Shown here in pieces: positions 7,069-15,903 of a stretch of DNA of 33,864 nt. Within the stretch, counting starts at the first letter, position 1. Every line of letters begins with the position of its first letter. Origin of the DNA: Syntrophus sp. (in: bacteria). Lineage in GTDB: Bacteria > Desulfobacterota > Syntrophorhabdia > Syntrophorhabdales > Syntrophorhabdaceae. A program made the translations under genes and the position numbers. The stretch spans positions 1-33,864 of the forward strand of contig PNOM01000026.1 of assembly GCA_013824835.1 (NCBI GenBank). The letters run 5' to 3'. The notes beneath the pieces were generated by a model. The model saw only the letters and a program-made list of their open reading frames with translations, had not been told where the DNA came from and made no database searches.

Positions 7069-8645
7069 ATATGGTAAGAAATCATGTCCTTATAAGCATT
7101 GACGCCAATACCATTATCGCCGGCGCACGAGCGGTTGAGGATGCGCTGATAAAAGAGATCGCACGGCAGGGACTTTCACAGGAAATCGTAGTCCTTGAGA
7201 CAGGGAGCGTGGGTATTGAAGATCAGGGGGTTGTCCTTGTTGTCTACCCTGAAGGTATATACTATACCAACATCACCCCAGCCGAAGTCCCCGAATTAGT
7301 AGAAGAGCACCTTCTCAAGGGACGGGTGGTTCACCGCCTCATGTTAAAGGAAACGCCCAAGCGTTTTGTGATTACAAAAGAAAAAACCGGGCTCATGAAG
7401 GAACAGCCCCGCATTGTTCTTAAAAATTGCGGCTTCATAAACCCTGAGAGCATTGATGAGGCAATCGCTGCAGATGGTTACCAGGCTGCTGCGAAAGCAT
7501 TATCTTCCATGAAGCCTGATGAAATCATTGCTGAAGTAAAACATGCAGGATTAACCGGCAGGGGCGGTGCGGCATTTCCCACAGGTCTCAAGTGGGAATT
7601 TGCAAGCAAGGTAGACAACCCCGTGAAATACATCGTATGCAATGCTGATGAAGGTGAACCTGGAACCTTTAAGGACCGCCTCATTCTTGAAGGAGACCCC
7701 CACAAACTCATTGAGAGCATGATTATTGGAGGTTACGCAACAGGCGCCACAAAAGGCTTTGTCTATATCCGCGGCGAATATGAGCTCTCAATTGAACGAC
7801 TTGAGAAGGCCATTGCGGATGCAAGAAGTTATGGGCTCCTCGGGACAAATATCTTTGATTCCGGCTTCGACTTCGATATCACCGTCATGAAGGGCGCCGG
7901 CGCATATGTATGCGGTGAAGAAACCGCTCTTATCGAATCGATTGAAGGAAAAAGAGGCCATCCAAGAAATAAACCGCCTTATCCTATCACCGCCGGTCTC
8001 TGGGGTAAACCAACGATTGTAAATAACGTGGAAACCCTGTCAAACATACCGGAGATCATTCTGAAGGGGGCCGAGAATTTTAAGAAGTACGGCACTGAAA
8101 AATGCTCCGGCACAAAGGTCTATACCATTTTAGGCCATGTTGCCACACCGGGACTCATTGAAACAGAGATGGGCACCACCCTGAGGGATATCATTTTTGA
8201 ATACGGCGGTGGAATCAAAGACGGTAAACGGTTTAAATGCGCCCTCGTAGGCGGCGCAGCAGGCGCCTTTCTTGGTCCTGATATGCTCGATGTAAAGATG
8301 GATTTCGTAAACTTGAGAGAATATGCAGCAGCCCTCGGTTCAGGGGCAATCCTGGTCATGGACGAGGATACCGACATTGTTGACATGCTGAAGAGTGTAC
8401 TCCACTTTTTCAAACATGAATCGTGCGGCCATTGCGTCCCATGCCGTCTCGGAACAGCCCGCCTGGTAGAGCTTATTGACCGTATTGCTGCATCAAAAGG
8501 CACAAGCAAAGATGTGGAAGGTCTTACCAGAATTTCAGAGACAATGAAGGATACATCCTTCTGTCCCCTTGGACAGTCTTTAATTCTCCCTGTTTCAAGC
8601 TCTTTGAAATACTTTAAAGATGAGATACTTGCCCGGGTTCAATAA
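7065..8645 (+). CDS. hydB: HydB/NuoF-type flavoprotein, module 1, reduced Fe-S content
   Basis: A 526-residue NADH-binding FMN subunit. Residues 1-95 are a thioredoxin-like domain with no cysteine (HVLISIDANTIIAGARAVED and ETGSVGIEDQG where homologues have Cys). Residues about 115-440 are the NuoF core, with GRGGAAFPTGLKW near 165 and GAGAYVCGEETALIESIEG. The [4Fe-4S] site is SCGHCVPC (C454, C457, C460) plus C500. The protein stops there, without the C-terminal two-[4Fe-4S] ferredoxin domain of bifurcating HydB subunits. Losing both accessory domains resembles what has been reported for NADH-linked, non-bifurcating hydrogenases such as that of Syntrophomonas wolfei. It starts at ATGA overlapping hydC, behind GGAGGAAAGGAG. 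Confidence 0.92.
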   Translation: MNMVRNHVLISIDANTIIAGARAVEDALIKEIARQGLSQEIVVLETGSVGIEDQGVVLVVYPEGIYYTNITPAEVPELVEEHLLKGRVVHRLMLKETPKRFVITKEKTGLMKEQPRIVLKNCGFINPESIDEAIAADGYQAAAKALSSMKPDEIIAEVKHAGLTGRGGAAFPTGLKWEFASKVDNPVKYIVCNADEGEPGTFKDRLILEGDPHKLIESMIIGGYATGATKGFVYIRGEYELSIERLEKAIADARSYGLLGTNIFDSGFDFDITVMKGAGAYVCGEETALIESIEGKRGHPRNKPPYPITAGLWGKPTIVNNVETLSNIPEIILKGAENFKKYGTEKCSGTKVYTILGHVATPGLIETEMGTTLRDIIFEYGGGIKDGKRFKCALVGGAAGAFLGPDMLDVKMDFVNLREYAAALGSGAILVMDEDTDIVDMLKSVLHFFKHESCGHCVPCRLGTARLVELIDRIAASKGTSKDVEGLTRISETMKDTSFCPLGQSLILPVSSSLKYFKDEILARVQ

Positions 8646-8691
8646 GGTGGTTCATTAAATATTGCTGGTATTTAGGAGGTTTTAACAACCC

Positions 8692-10449
8692 ATGATGATA
8701 AAAGCAACGATTAATAAAATAGAAGTTGAAGTTGAGGAAGGAACCACCATCCTTGAAGCAGCCCGTATTGTTGGCTTTAAGATCCCTACCCTCTGCTATA
8801 ATCCCGATCTCAAACCGGAAGGTTCATGCGGGATTTGTGTCGTTGAAGTTGAGGGTGCTCCTGCTATGAAGAGGGCATGCATGACACGTCTTGAGCGGGG
8901 ATGGAAGGTCCACACCAATACGGCAAAGGTACGAAAGGCGAGAAAAGAGATCGTAGAGCTTATCCTCTCCAATCACGAGATGGACTGTCTTGTCTGTGTG
9001 AAAAACCAGAGTTGTGAGTTGCAGCACGTTGCAAGTCTGGTCGGCATAAATACCCTCACCTATCCCCGTATTGAAAAGAAATGGGCGGTTGACACCACGA
9101 GCCCTTCAATCATAAGAGACCAGAACAAATGTATCCTCTGCGGGAGATGCATTCAGATCTGTTCCAATATACAGACCGTGAATGCCCTGACACTGGATCA
9201 GAGGGGCTTCAATACACAGATCTCGGACGCCTTCAACGAGGGTATGGGAAACAGCGTCTGCGTAAACTGCGGTCAGTGCACCGTATACTGTCCTGTAGGC
9301 GCACTTTATGAAAAGAGCCACACAGACAAGGTCTGGGAGGCCCTGAATGATCCGGATAAACACGTAGTCGTACAGGAAGCCCCTGCAGTCCGGGCCATGC
9401 TTGGTGAAGAATTCGGTATGGAGACAGGAACCCTCGTTTCCGGCAAGATGCATGCAGCGTTACGGCGTATGAAGTTTGATGCGGTCTTTGACACAAACTT
9501 TACTGCTGACCTCACTATCCTGGAGGAAGGAACCGAGGTGGTGGGACGAATTAAAGCCAACAAAAATATCCCTTTAATCACTTCATGCAGCCCTGGCTGG
9601 GTAAAATTCCTCGAGACCTTTTACCCGCACCTGATACACCTTGCATCAACTGCAAAATCACCCCAGGCCATGTTCGGAACTCTCTCCAAGACCTACTATG
9701 CAGAGCTGAAGGGTATCCCTCCGGAAAAGATCGTCTCTGTTTCTATTATGCCCTGTACGGCAAAGAAGTTTGAGGCTGAGAGGCCCGAACTGAGATCGAG
9801 CGGTTATCAGGATGTGGATTATGTGTTAACTACCCGGGAGATTGCCCGAATGATGAAAGAAGCAGGTATTGACCTCCGGGAAATGCCCGATGAACCTGCC
9901 GATGATCCCCTCGGTGAATATACAGGAGCAGCTACTATTTTCGGCGCAACAGGCGGGGTCATGGAAGCAGCCCTCCGGAGTGCCTACTTTCTTATTACAG
10001 GCAGGGAACTTGAAAACATTGACATCCTTGCGGTACGGGGTATGACAGGCATAAAGGAAATGGAGATCAATATCGATGGTCTTGCACTGAAGGTGGCTGT
10101 AGCCCACGGTCTTGGTAATGCAAGAATACTTCTCGATAAGGTATCGGCCCAATTAGCTAATGAAGGAAAAAGCGAGTATCACATAATCGAAGTTATGGCA
10201 TGTCCCGGTGGTTGTGTTGGCGGGGGAGGCCAGCCGTGGGGCAGCGACATGGCACGAAGGGCCCGGAGGAATGAAACGCTCTTTGCGGAAGACAGGTCTC
10301 TTCCCTTGCGCAGGTCACACCAGAACCCCTCGATCACTGCGATTTATGAAAAATTTTTGGGACACCCCAATTCAGAGAAATCTCATCACCTGCTTCATAC
10401 GCATTATTTCAAGAGAAGTCCGGTGGATGGAAAGGTGGTATCCGAGTAA
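8692..10449 (+). CDS. hydA: [FeFe]-hydrogenase catalytic subunit HydA, module 1
   Basis: A 585-residue group A hydrogenase that interconverts protons and H2. From the N-terminus: a [2Fe-2S] NuoG-like domain (LCYNPDL, GSCGICVVEVEG), a His-ligated [4Fe-4S] site (NHEMDCLVCVKNQSCELQ) and two ferredoxin clusters (CILCGRCIQIC, CVNCGQCTVYC). The H-domain follows with L1 TSCSPGW (C299), L2 MPCTAKKFE (C355) and L3 MACPGGCVGG (C504, C508). The C-terminus carries the small-subunit-like SHHLLHTHY. L1 has Ser300 where classical enzymes have TSCCPGW. AGGAGGT lies 11 bases before the ATG; a second ATG follows at 8695. It forms module 1 with the HydB and HydC just upstream, most likely as a soluble NADH-linked complex. 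Confidence 0.96.
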   Translation: MMIKATINKIEVEVEEGTTILEAARIVGFKIPTLCYNPDLKPEGSCGICVVEVEGAPAMKRACMTRLERGWKVHTNTAKVRKARKEIVELILSNHEMDCLVCVKNQSCELQHVASLVGINTLTYPRIEKKWAVDTTSPSIIRDQNKCILCGRCIQICSNIQTVNALTLDQRGFNTQISDAFNEGMGNSVCVNCGQCTVYCPVGALYEKSHTDKVWEALNDPDKHVVVQEAPAVRAMLGEEFGMETGTLVSGKMHAALRRMKFDAVFDTNFTADLTILEEGTEVVGRIKANKNIPLITSCSPGWVKFLETFYPHLIHLASTAKSPQAMFGTLSKTYYAELKGIPPEKIVSVSIMPCTAKKFEAERPELRSSGYQDVDYVLTTREIARMMKEAGIDLREMPDEPADDPLGEYTGAATIFGATGGVMEAALRSAYFLITGRELENIDILAVRGMTGIKEMEINIDGLALKVAVAHGLGNARILLDKVSAQLANEGKSEYHIIEVMACPGGCVGGGGQPWGSDMARRARRNETLFAEDRSLPLRRSHQNPSITAIYEKFLGHPNSEKSHHLLHTHYFKRSPVDGKVVSE

Positions 10450-10485
10450 CCTTTTAGGTACTGATACATTAAAGGAGGAACAAGC

Positions 10486-10992
10486 ATGTCTGATACGGAT
10501 ACAAATCATGAGTGCGTGTGCGCTCAATTAAGCGAAGAAGAGCTTTACCCCAGACTCGAACTCATAATTGAGGAACACCGCAATAAACCACATGAACTGA
10601 TTATGGCCCTTCATAAGGCACAGAATCTATTCGGTTATCTACCCCGCAAGGTCCAGCAGATGGTTGCAGAGGGGCTCAAAGTCTCGCTCAACGAGATTTA
10701 CGGGGTTATCACCTTTTATTCCTTCTTTTCCACTGTTCCAAAGGGAAGACACAGCGTGAAAGTATGCCTTGGTACTGCATGTTATGTACGTGGCGGTCAA
10801 CAAACCCTGGAAAAGGTGGGGAAAGAGCTGGGCGCTAAAGTAGGCGACACTACTGAAGACAGACGGTATTCCCTGGATGTGGTGCGCTGCATCGGGGCAT
10901 GCGGCCTTGCGCCGGCCATGCTCGTTGATGACGATGTGTACGGCAGGGTAAAATCTACAAAAATAATGGAAATTCTCGACCAATACAAGTAA
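10486..10992 (+). CDS. hydC: HydC/NuoE-type [2Fe-2S] subunit, module 2
   Basis: A 168-residue second NuoE/HydC. A helical N-terminal half (LIIEEHRNKPHELIMALHKA, FGYLPRKVQQMVAEGL, YGVITFYSFF) precedes the thioredoxin-like cluster domain. Ligands are VCLGTACYVRGG (C-x4-C) and RCIGACGLAPA (C-x3-C). This protein is closer than its module 1 counterpart to the standard NuoE pattern (GTACYVRGG, GLAPAMLVDD). AAGGAGG precedes the ATG at 10486 and the fused HydB follows 15 bases after its stop behind its own GGAGGGG. The cysteine-bearing start of module 2 contrasts with the cysteine-free HndB-like protein that opens module 1. Confidence 0.94.
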   Translation: MSDTDTNHECVCAQLSEEELYPRLELIIEEHRNKPHELIMALHKAQNLFGYLPRKVQQMVAEGLKVSLNEIYGVITFYSFFSTVPKGRHSVKVCLGTACYVRGGQQTLEKVGKELGAKVGDTTEDRRYSLDVVRCIGACGLAPAMLVDDDVYGRVKSTKIMEILDQYK

Positions 10993-11007
10993 GGAGGGGT
11001 AATTACG

Positions 11008-14000
11008 ATGGAGCTAGTTCGTGCCCATGTGTTAGTCTGTGCCGGAGCCGCCTGTGTATCTTCGGGCTGCCGTGAAATTAGAGACGCCTTTGTCATCAAA
11101 ATCATTGAACATGGCTTACAGGAAGAAGTGAAGGTTATTGAAACCGGTTGTGTCGGTTCCTGTGATCTGGGCCCCCTGGCCCTTATTTATCCGGAAGGCA
11201 TCTTCTATCAAAAACTGAAACCATCCGACGCAGAGGAAATCGTAACAGAACATCTCTTAAAGGGAAGGTTTGTAGAGCGTCTGCTTTATAAGGAACCTTT
11301 AACAGCCAAAGCCATACCTTCTCTGAAAGGGATCAATTTCTTCAAAAATCAGGAGAAAATCGTACTAAGAAATTGCGGGGTCATTAATCCCCTAAATATA
11401 GACGAATATATCGCCCGTGACGGTTATCTGGCTCTGGGAAAAGCGCTCACATCCATGACTCAGGACCAGGTAGTGGATGAGGTGCTGCTTTCAGGACTCA
11501 GGGGACGGGGCGGCGGCGGGTTCATGACAGGGATGAAATGGAAGTTTACCCAGAAGGCAGAGGGGGATATAAAGTACGTGGTCTGTAATGCAGATGAAGG
11601 CGATCCAGGCGCTTTTATGGATCGAAGCGTATTGGAAGGCGACCCTCACAGCGTTATTGAAGCTATGGCTATTGCAGGCTACGCCATCGGAGCTCATCAG
11701 GGCTACGTGTACGTAAGGGCAGAATATCCCCTGGCCATAGAACGTCTTACATGGGCCATTAATCAGGCTAGAGAATATAAATTTTTAGGGAAGGATATCT
11801 TCGAGACAGGCTTTGATTTTGATCTTGACATACGAATCGGCGCCGGTGCTTTTGTGTGTGGCGAAGAAACAGCCCTCATGTTCTCCATTGAGGGAAAAAG
11901 AGGAGAACCCAGGCCACGTCCTCCCTTTCCCGCAGTACGGGGTCTTTTTAATGCCCCCACCCTTCTCAACAATGTGGAAACATACGCCAATATTCCGGCC
12001 ATAATTAATAGAGGGGCTAAATGGTACGCCGGATTCGGTACCGAGAAAAGTAAGGGCACCAAGGTCTTTGCCCTTGCAGGAAATGTAAATAATACAGGAC
12101 TCGTTGAGGTGCCAATGGGCACCACCCTCGGTGAGCTTGTTTTTGATATCGGGGGCGGCATCAAAGGAAAGAAAAAATATAAGGCTGCCCAGTTGGGCGG
12201 ACCCTCCGGCGGATGTATACCTACACAGCACCTGAATGTCCCCATAGATTATGAATCAGTTCAGGAACTTGGGGCAATCGTCGGCTCCGGAGGTCTTATT
12301 GTCGCTGATGAAGACACCTGTATGGTAGATTTTGCTCGATTTTTTGTAGATTTTATCCAGGATGAATCATGCGGAAAATGCCCTCCATGCCGTATAGGCA
12401 CAAAGCGAATGCTGGAGATTCTCAATCGCATTACCAAGGGCAAGGGCGAGGAAGAGGATATTGACAAGTTGATAGAGCTTTGCATGAGGATTAAAGACGC
12501 AGCCCTCTGTGGTCTCGGTCAGACTGCACCTAACCCGGTTCTTTCCACGTTAAGATTCTTTAAAAATGAGTACCTCGAACACATAAGAGACAAACACTGT
12601 ACCGCAGGTGTGTGCTCATCTCTTTTTGATGCCCCCTGTCAGAATGCCTGTCCTGCAGGTCAGAATGCATGGGGTTATGTAACCCTGATCAGTGAGGGAA
12701 GGTTTGAAGATGCCGTTGCCGTAATCAAAGAAGGCAACCCTTTCCCTGCAGTATGCGGCCGCGTCTGCGTCCACCCCTGTGAAACAAAATGCCGCAGGCA
12801 GCAGATAGATGAACCGGTGGCAATATGCTCTCTCAAGCGTTTTGCCGCTGACTTTGATATGAATTCCTTCTCACCCTACCGCCCGGAAATAGATGAGGCC
12901 AAGGATGCGAAAATTGCAGTCATAGGGGCCGGCCCTGCAGGCCTGACCTCTGCATACTATCTGGCCTGCAAAGGCTACAAGGTAACGGTCTATGAAGCAC
13001 TCCCGGTTCCAGGGGGTATGCTTGCCGTGGGCATACCCGAATACCGTTTGCCCAAGGAAATGCTTAATGCCGAGGTAAAGACAGTGACCGACCTTGGCGT
13101 AGATGTTAAATACAACACAGCATTAGGAAAAGACATTTCTGTAGAAAAACTTTTTGCTGACGGGTATAAGGCCATACTCATGGCAACAGGCGCCCACAAG
13201 GGTCAGAAGCTCGGCATCCCCGGTGAAGAGAGTGAAGGTGTTGTTGACGGTGTCACATTCCTCAGAAATCTGAACCTTAAAAAGGCCGTAAAGGCAGAGG
13301 GACACGTTGCAGTAATCGGAGGCGGGAACGTTGCCATCGATGCCGCACGATCAGCGTTGAGACTTGGTGCACAGAATGTCTCCATCCTCTACAGGAGAGA
13401 TAGAGACGATATGCCTGCCTACGAAGAGGAGATTGTTGAGGCCGAACATGAAGGGATCAAGATCTACACTCTTGTTGCCCCGAAAAGCCTGATTGCAGAG
13501 AACGGAAAAGTCACAAAGATCGAATGTGTACGCATGTCTCTTGGCGCCTTTGACAAGAGCGGCCGCCGCAGGCCTGAAGTGATACCAGGGTCCGAATTCA
13601 CCCTTGATGTGAACGTGGTCATTGCTGCCATCGGTCAGGTACCGGATCTCTCCTTTGTGAATGGCGACGGCATCACCGTGAGCAGTTGGGGAACCATTGA
13701 GGTAGGAGACATGAAAACTATGGCCACCAATAAAGAGGGTATTTTCGCCGCCGGTGATAATGTCCGCGGTCCCGCTACCGTGGTAGAGGCTATAGGCGAT
13801 GGAAAGAACGCCGCTAAGGCAATCGACATATACCTCGGCGGAGACGGCGTCCTGAAAGATACGTTCCGGGACAGACTGATTAATTTAGCCGTTTCCTATA
13901 ATGAGGAAGATTATCAGAAGGAACGCATGAGGAGTGAGTCTCCATCCATACCTCTTTCCGAGAGATACAAAAACTTCAAAGAGGTTGTACTCTCCTACCC

Positions 14001-14064
14001 GTCCAAAATGGCAGTAGAGGAGGCAAAACGGTGTCTTCACTGCTACCTCAGGACAGAAGGTTAG
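11008..14064 (+). CDS. hydB: HydB (NuoF)-GltD/NfnB fusion: NAD(H) and NADP(H) flavoprotein of module 2
   Basis: A single 1018-residue frame joining two oxidoreductases. Residues 1-95 are a thioredoxin-like [2Fe-2S] domain with its cysteines (VCAGAACVSSGC, TGCVGSC). Residues about 110-525 are the NuoF core: GRGGGGFMTGMKW near 166, GAGAFVCGEETAL and SCGKCPPC from C455. From H530 the protein continues into a GltD-type module instead of a C-terminal ferredoxin domain. This has an Fe-S region (ACPAGQNAWGY, CGRVCVHPCETKCRR), an FAD site GAGPAG at 640-645, an NADPH-type site GGGNVAIDAARS near 771 with YRRDRDDMPA near 795, and the closing GIFAAGDNVRGPATVVEAIG. Predicted to exchange electrons with both NAD(H) and NADP(H), possibly by bifurcation (inference). 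No frameshift or stop lies at the junction. Confidence 0.95.
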   Translation: MELVRAHVLVCAGAACVSSGCREIRDAFVIKIIEHGLQEEVKVIETGCVGSCDLGPLALIYPEGIFYQKLKPSDAEEIVTEHLLKGRFVERLLYKEPLTAKAIPSLKGINFFKNQEKIVLRNCGVINPLNIDEYIARDGYLALGKALTSMTQDQVVDEVLLSGLRGRGGGGFMTGMKWKFTQKAEGDIKYVVCNADEGDPGAFMDRSVLEGDPHSVIEAMAIAGYAIGAHQGYVYVRAEYPLAIERLTWAINQAREYKFLGKDIFETGFDFDLDIRIGAGAFVCGEETALMFSIEGKRGEPRPRPPFPAVRGLFNAPTLLNNVETYANIPAIINRGAKWYAGFGTEKSKGTKVFALAGNVNNTGLVEVPMGTTLGELVFDIGGGIKGKKKYKAAQLGGPSGGCIPTQHLNVPIDYESVQELGAIVGSGGLIVADEDTCMVDFARFFVDFIQDESCGKCPPCRIGTKRMLEILNRITKGKGEEEDIDKLIELCMRIKDAALCGLGQTAPNPVLSTLRFFKNEYLEHIRDKHCTAGVCSSLFDAPCQNACPAGQNAWGYVTLISEGRFEDAVAVIKEGNPFPAVCGRVCVHPCETKCRRQQIDEPVAICSLKRFAADFDMNSFSPYRPEIDEAKDAKIAVIGAGPAGLTSAYYLACKGYKVTVYEALPVPGGMLAVGIPEYRLPKEMLNAEVKTVTDLGVDVKYNTALGKDISVEKLFADGYKAILMATGAHKGQKLGIPGEESEGVVDGVTFLRNLNLKKAVKAEGHVAVIGGGNVAIDAARSALRLGAQNVSILYRRDRDDMPAYEEEIVEAEHEGIKIYTLVAPKSLIAENGKVTKIECVRMSLGAFDKSGRRRPEVIPGSEFTLDVNVVIAAIGQVPDLSFVNGDGITVSSWGTIEVGDMKTMATNKEGIFAAGDNVRGPATVVEAIGDGKNAAKAIDIYLGGDGVLKDTFRDRLINLAVSYNEEDYQKERMRSESPSIPLSERYKNFKEVVLSYPSKMAVEEAKRCLHCYLRTEG

Positions 14065-14097
14065 TCTAATATTAAGACACAAGGAGCGTGACCAGGC

Positions 14098-15816
14098 ATG
14101 ACAACATTAACCATAGACGGGCAAAAAGTACAGGTTGAGCAGGGTGCCACAATTCTTCAGGCAGCCCTTAAGGCTAAGATTCATATCCCCACACTCTGTT
14201 ATCTTTCTGAGGTTCAGGCCATAGGCGCATGCAGGGTATGCCTTGTTGAGGTTGAAGGAAACAGGGCGCTTCAGGCAGCCTGTGTTTTCCCTGCAACCGA
14301 AGGAATAGTGGTAATTACAAACAACGAAAGGGTGAGGAAGGCAAGAAAATTTTCCGTAGAGATGCTCATTTCCAATCACCCCATGGACTGTCTTACCTGC
14401 GCCCGGAACCTCAACTGCGAGCTTCAAAAAATAGCTGAAGAGTTAGGGGTCAGGGAGGTGCGTTTCCCCGGCGAAAAAAGTAAGGGGGGCATAGATGAAC
14501 TTTCTCCCTCCATCAGGAGAGATCAGGGCAAGTGTATCCTCTGTCGCCGCTGCGTTACTGTGTGCCAGAATATTCAGACCGTAACAGCCCTCTTTGCCCA
14601 GGGCAGAGGCTTTGAAACTAAGGTCGGACCAGCCTATGACGAGAGCATTAATGATATCGCATGTACCAATTGCGGCCAGTGTTCTTTGGTATGCCCTGTT
14701 GGTGCAATTACTGAAAAATCGAGTATTGATGATGTATGGGATGCCCTCTCGGACCCATCGAAGTTCGTTGTTGTTCAGGATGCACCCGCGGTGCGGGCTG
14801 CCCTCGGTGAGGAATTCGGGTATCCCCCGGGAACGCTGGTAACCGGGAAAATGCTTGCTGCAGTTCGCAAGCTTGGCTTTGACCGCGTATTTGATACAAA
14901 CTTCACCGCAGATTTAACGATTATTGAAGAAGGCAACGAACTCATTAAACGGATAAAGGAAGGAGGCACACTCCCCCTGATTACAAGCTGCAGTCCTGGG
15001 TGGATCAAATTTATCGAACATTTTTATCCTGACCTCCTGCCTCATCTTTCCACATGCAAATCACCCCAGCAGATGTTAGGCGCCCTTGCAAAGACCTACT
15101 ATGCTGAAAAAGAGGGTATCAACCCTAAAGACATGGTTGTTGTATCCGTAATGCCCTGTACTGCAAAGAAATTCGAGTGTGACAGGCCGGAAATGACAGA
15201 CAGCGGGTACAAGGATGTTGACTATGTCCTGACCACCCGTGAGCTTGCACGTATGATCAAGCAGGCAGGGATTGAATTCAACAAGCTGGAAGATGGCGAA
15301 TATGATGCCCCTATGGGTGAATATACCGGTGCAGCAACCCTTTTCGGCGCCACTGGAGGCGTTATGGAAGCAGCGCTCCGGACTGCCTATGAAGTTCTTA
15401 CAGGCAAAACCCTCGAAAACCTTGACTTTATCGGTGTCCGAGGCCTCAAAGGCATAAAAGAAGCAATTGTGCCCGTAGAAGGTGTGGGCGACGTGAAGGT
15501 TGCCGTGGCTCATGGTCTCGGTAATGCGCGGAAGCTCATGGAGAGATTGAAGGAAGGTACTGCGGACTATCACTTTATTGAGGTCATGGCCTGTCCCGGC
15601 GGATGCGTGGGCGGCGGAGGCCAGCCGATCCCCGTCAACTATGAGATCAGACAACTGAGAGCTGAAGCCCTATATCAGGAAGACAGGGATATGCCACGCC
15701 GGAAATCCCACGAGAACCCTGCGGTTACCAGGCTCTATGAAGAATTCCTGAAAACACCTCTCGGCGAGAAGTCCCATCATCTCCTCCACACAAAGTATAA
15801 AGCACGAGGCGTTTGA
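14098..15816 (+). CDS. hydA: [FeFe]-hydrogenase catalytic subunit HydA, module 2
   Basis: A 572-residue paralogue of the module 1 HydA with the same domain order. It has a [2Fe-2S] domain (LCYLSEVQAIGACRVCLVEV), a His-ligated cluster (NHPMDCLTCARNLNCELQ), two ferredoxin clusters (CILCRRCVTVC, CTNCGQCSLVC) and the H-domain. L1 is TSCSPGW (C298), L2 is MPCTAKKFE (C354) and L3 is MACPGGCVGG (C499, C503). It ends in KSHHLLHTKY. As in the paralogue, Ser replaces the second L1 cysteine (Ser299). AAGGAGCG lies before the ATG. It directly follows the HydB-GltD fusion, which should deliver or accept its electrons, and the operon ends 25 bases downstream at a strong terminator. Confidence 0.96.
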   Translation: MTTLTIDGQKVQVEQGATILQAALKAKIHIPTLCYLSEVQAIGACRVCLVEVEGNRALQAACVFPATEGIVVITNNERVRKARKFSVEMLISNHPMDCLTCARNLNCELQKIAEELGVREVRFPGEKSKGGIDELSPSIRRDQGKCILCRRCVTVCQNIQTVTALFAQGRGFETKVGPAYDESINDIACTNCGQCSLVCPVGAITEKSSIDDVWDALSDPSKFVVVQDAPAVRAALGEEFGYPPGTLVTGKMLAAVRKLGFDRVFDTNFTADLTIIEEGNELIKRIKEGGTLPLITSCSPGWIKFIEHFYPDLLPHLSTCKSPQQMLGALAKTYYAEKEGINPKDMVVVSVMPCTAKKFECDRPEMTDSGYKDVDYVLTTRELARMIKQAGIEFNKLEDGEYDAPMGEYTGAATLFGATGGVMEAALRTAYEVLTGKTLENLDFIGVRGLKGIKEAIVPVEGVGDVKVAVAHGLGNARKLMERLKEGTADYHFIEVMACPGGCVGGGGQPIPVNYEIRQLRAEALYQEDRDMPRRKSHENPAVTRLYEEFLKTPLGEKSHHLLHTKYKARGV

Positions 15817-15840
15817 TCGAGTATATATATTGTGATAGTC

Positions 15841-15875
15841 AAAGAGGGGATTCGTTCAAGCGAATCCCCTCTTTT
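15841..15875. terminator. Strong hairpin terminator, probably bidirectional
   Basis: AAAGAGGGGATTCG (15841-15854) pairs perfectly with CGAATCCCCTCTTT over a TTCAAG loop, followed by TTTCCTTT on the plus strand. It lies 25 bases after hydA of module 2 and 28 bases from the stop of the convergent minus-strand gene, so it should end both transcripts. It marks the end of the hydrogenase operon. Confidence 0.9.
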
Positions 15876-15903
15876 CCTTTATATCAAGAAGTTTAAAGCA
15901 CAA

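Noticed and set aside
12590-12700. Frameshift or sequencing error creating the HydB-GltD fusion
   Set aside because: The frame is continuous, the linker holds cysteines typical of the GltD N-terminus, and there is no internal ribosome binding site with a start at the junction that I can see.
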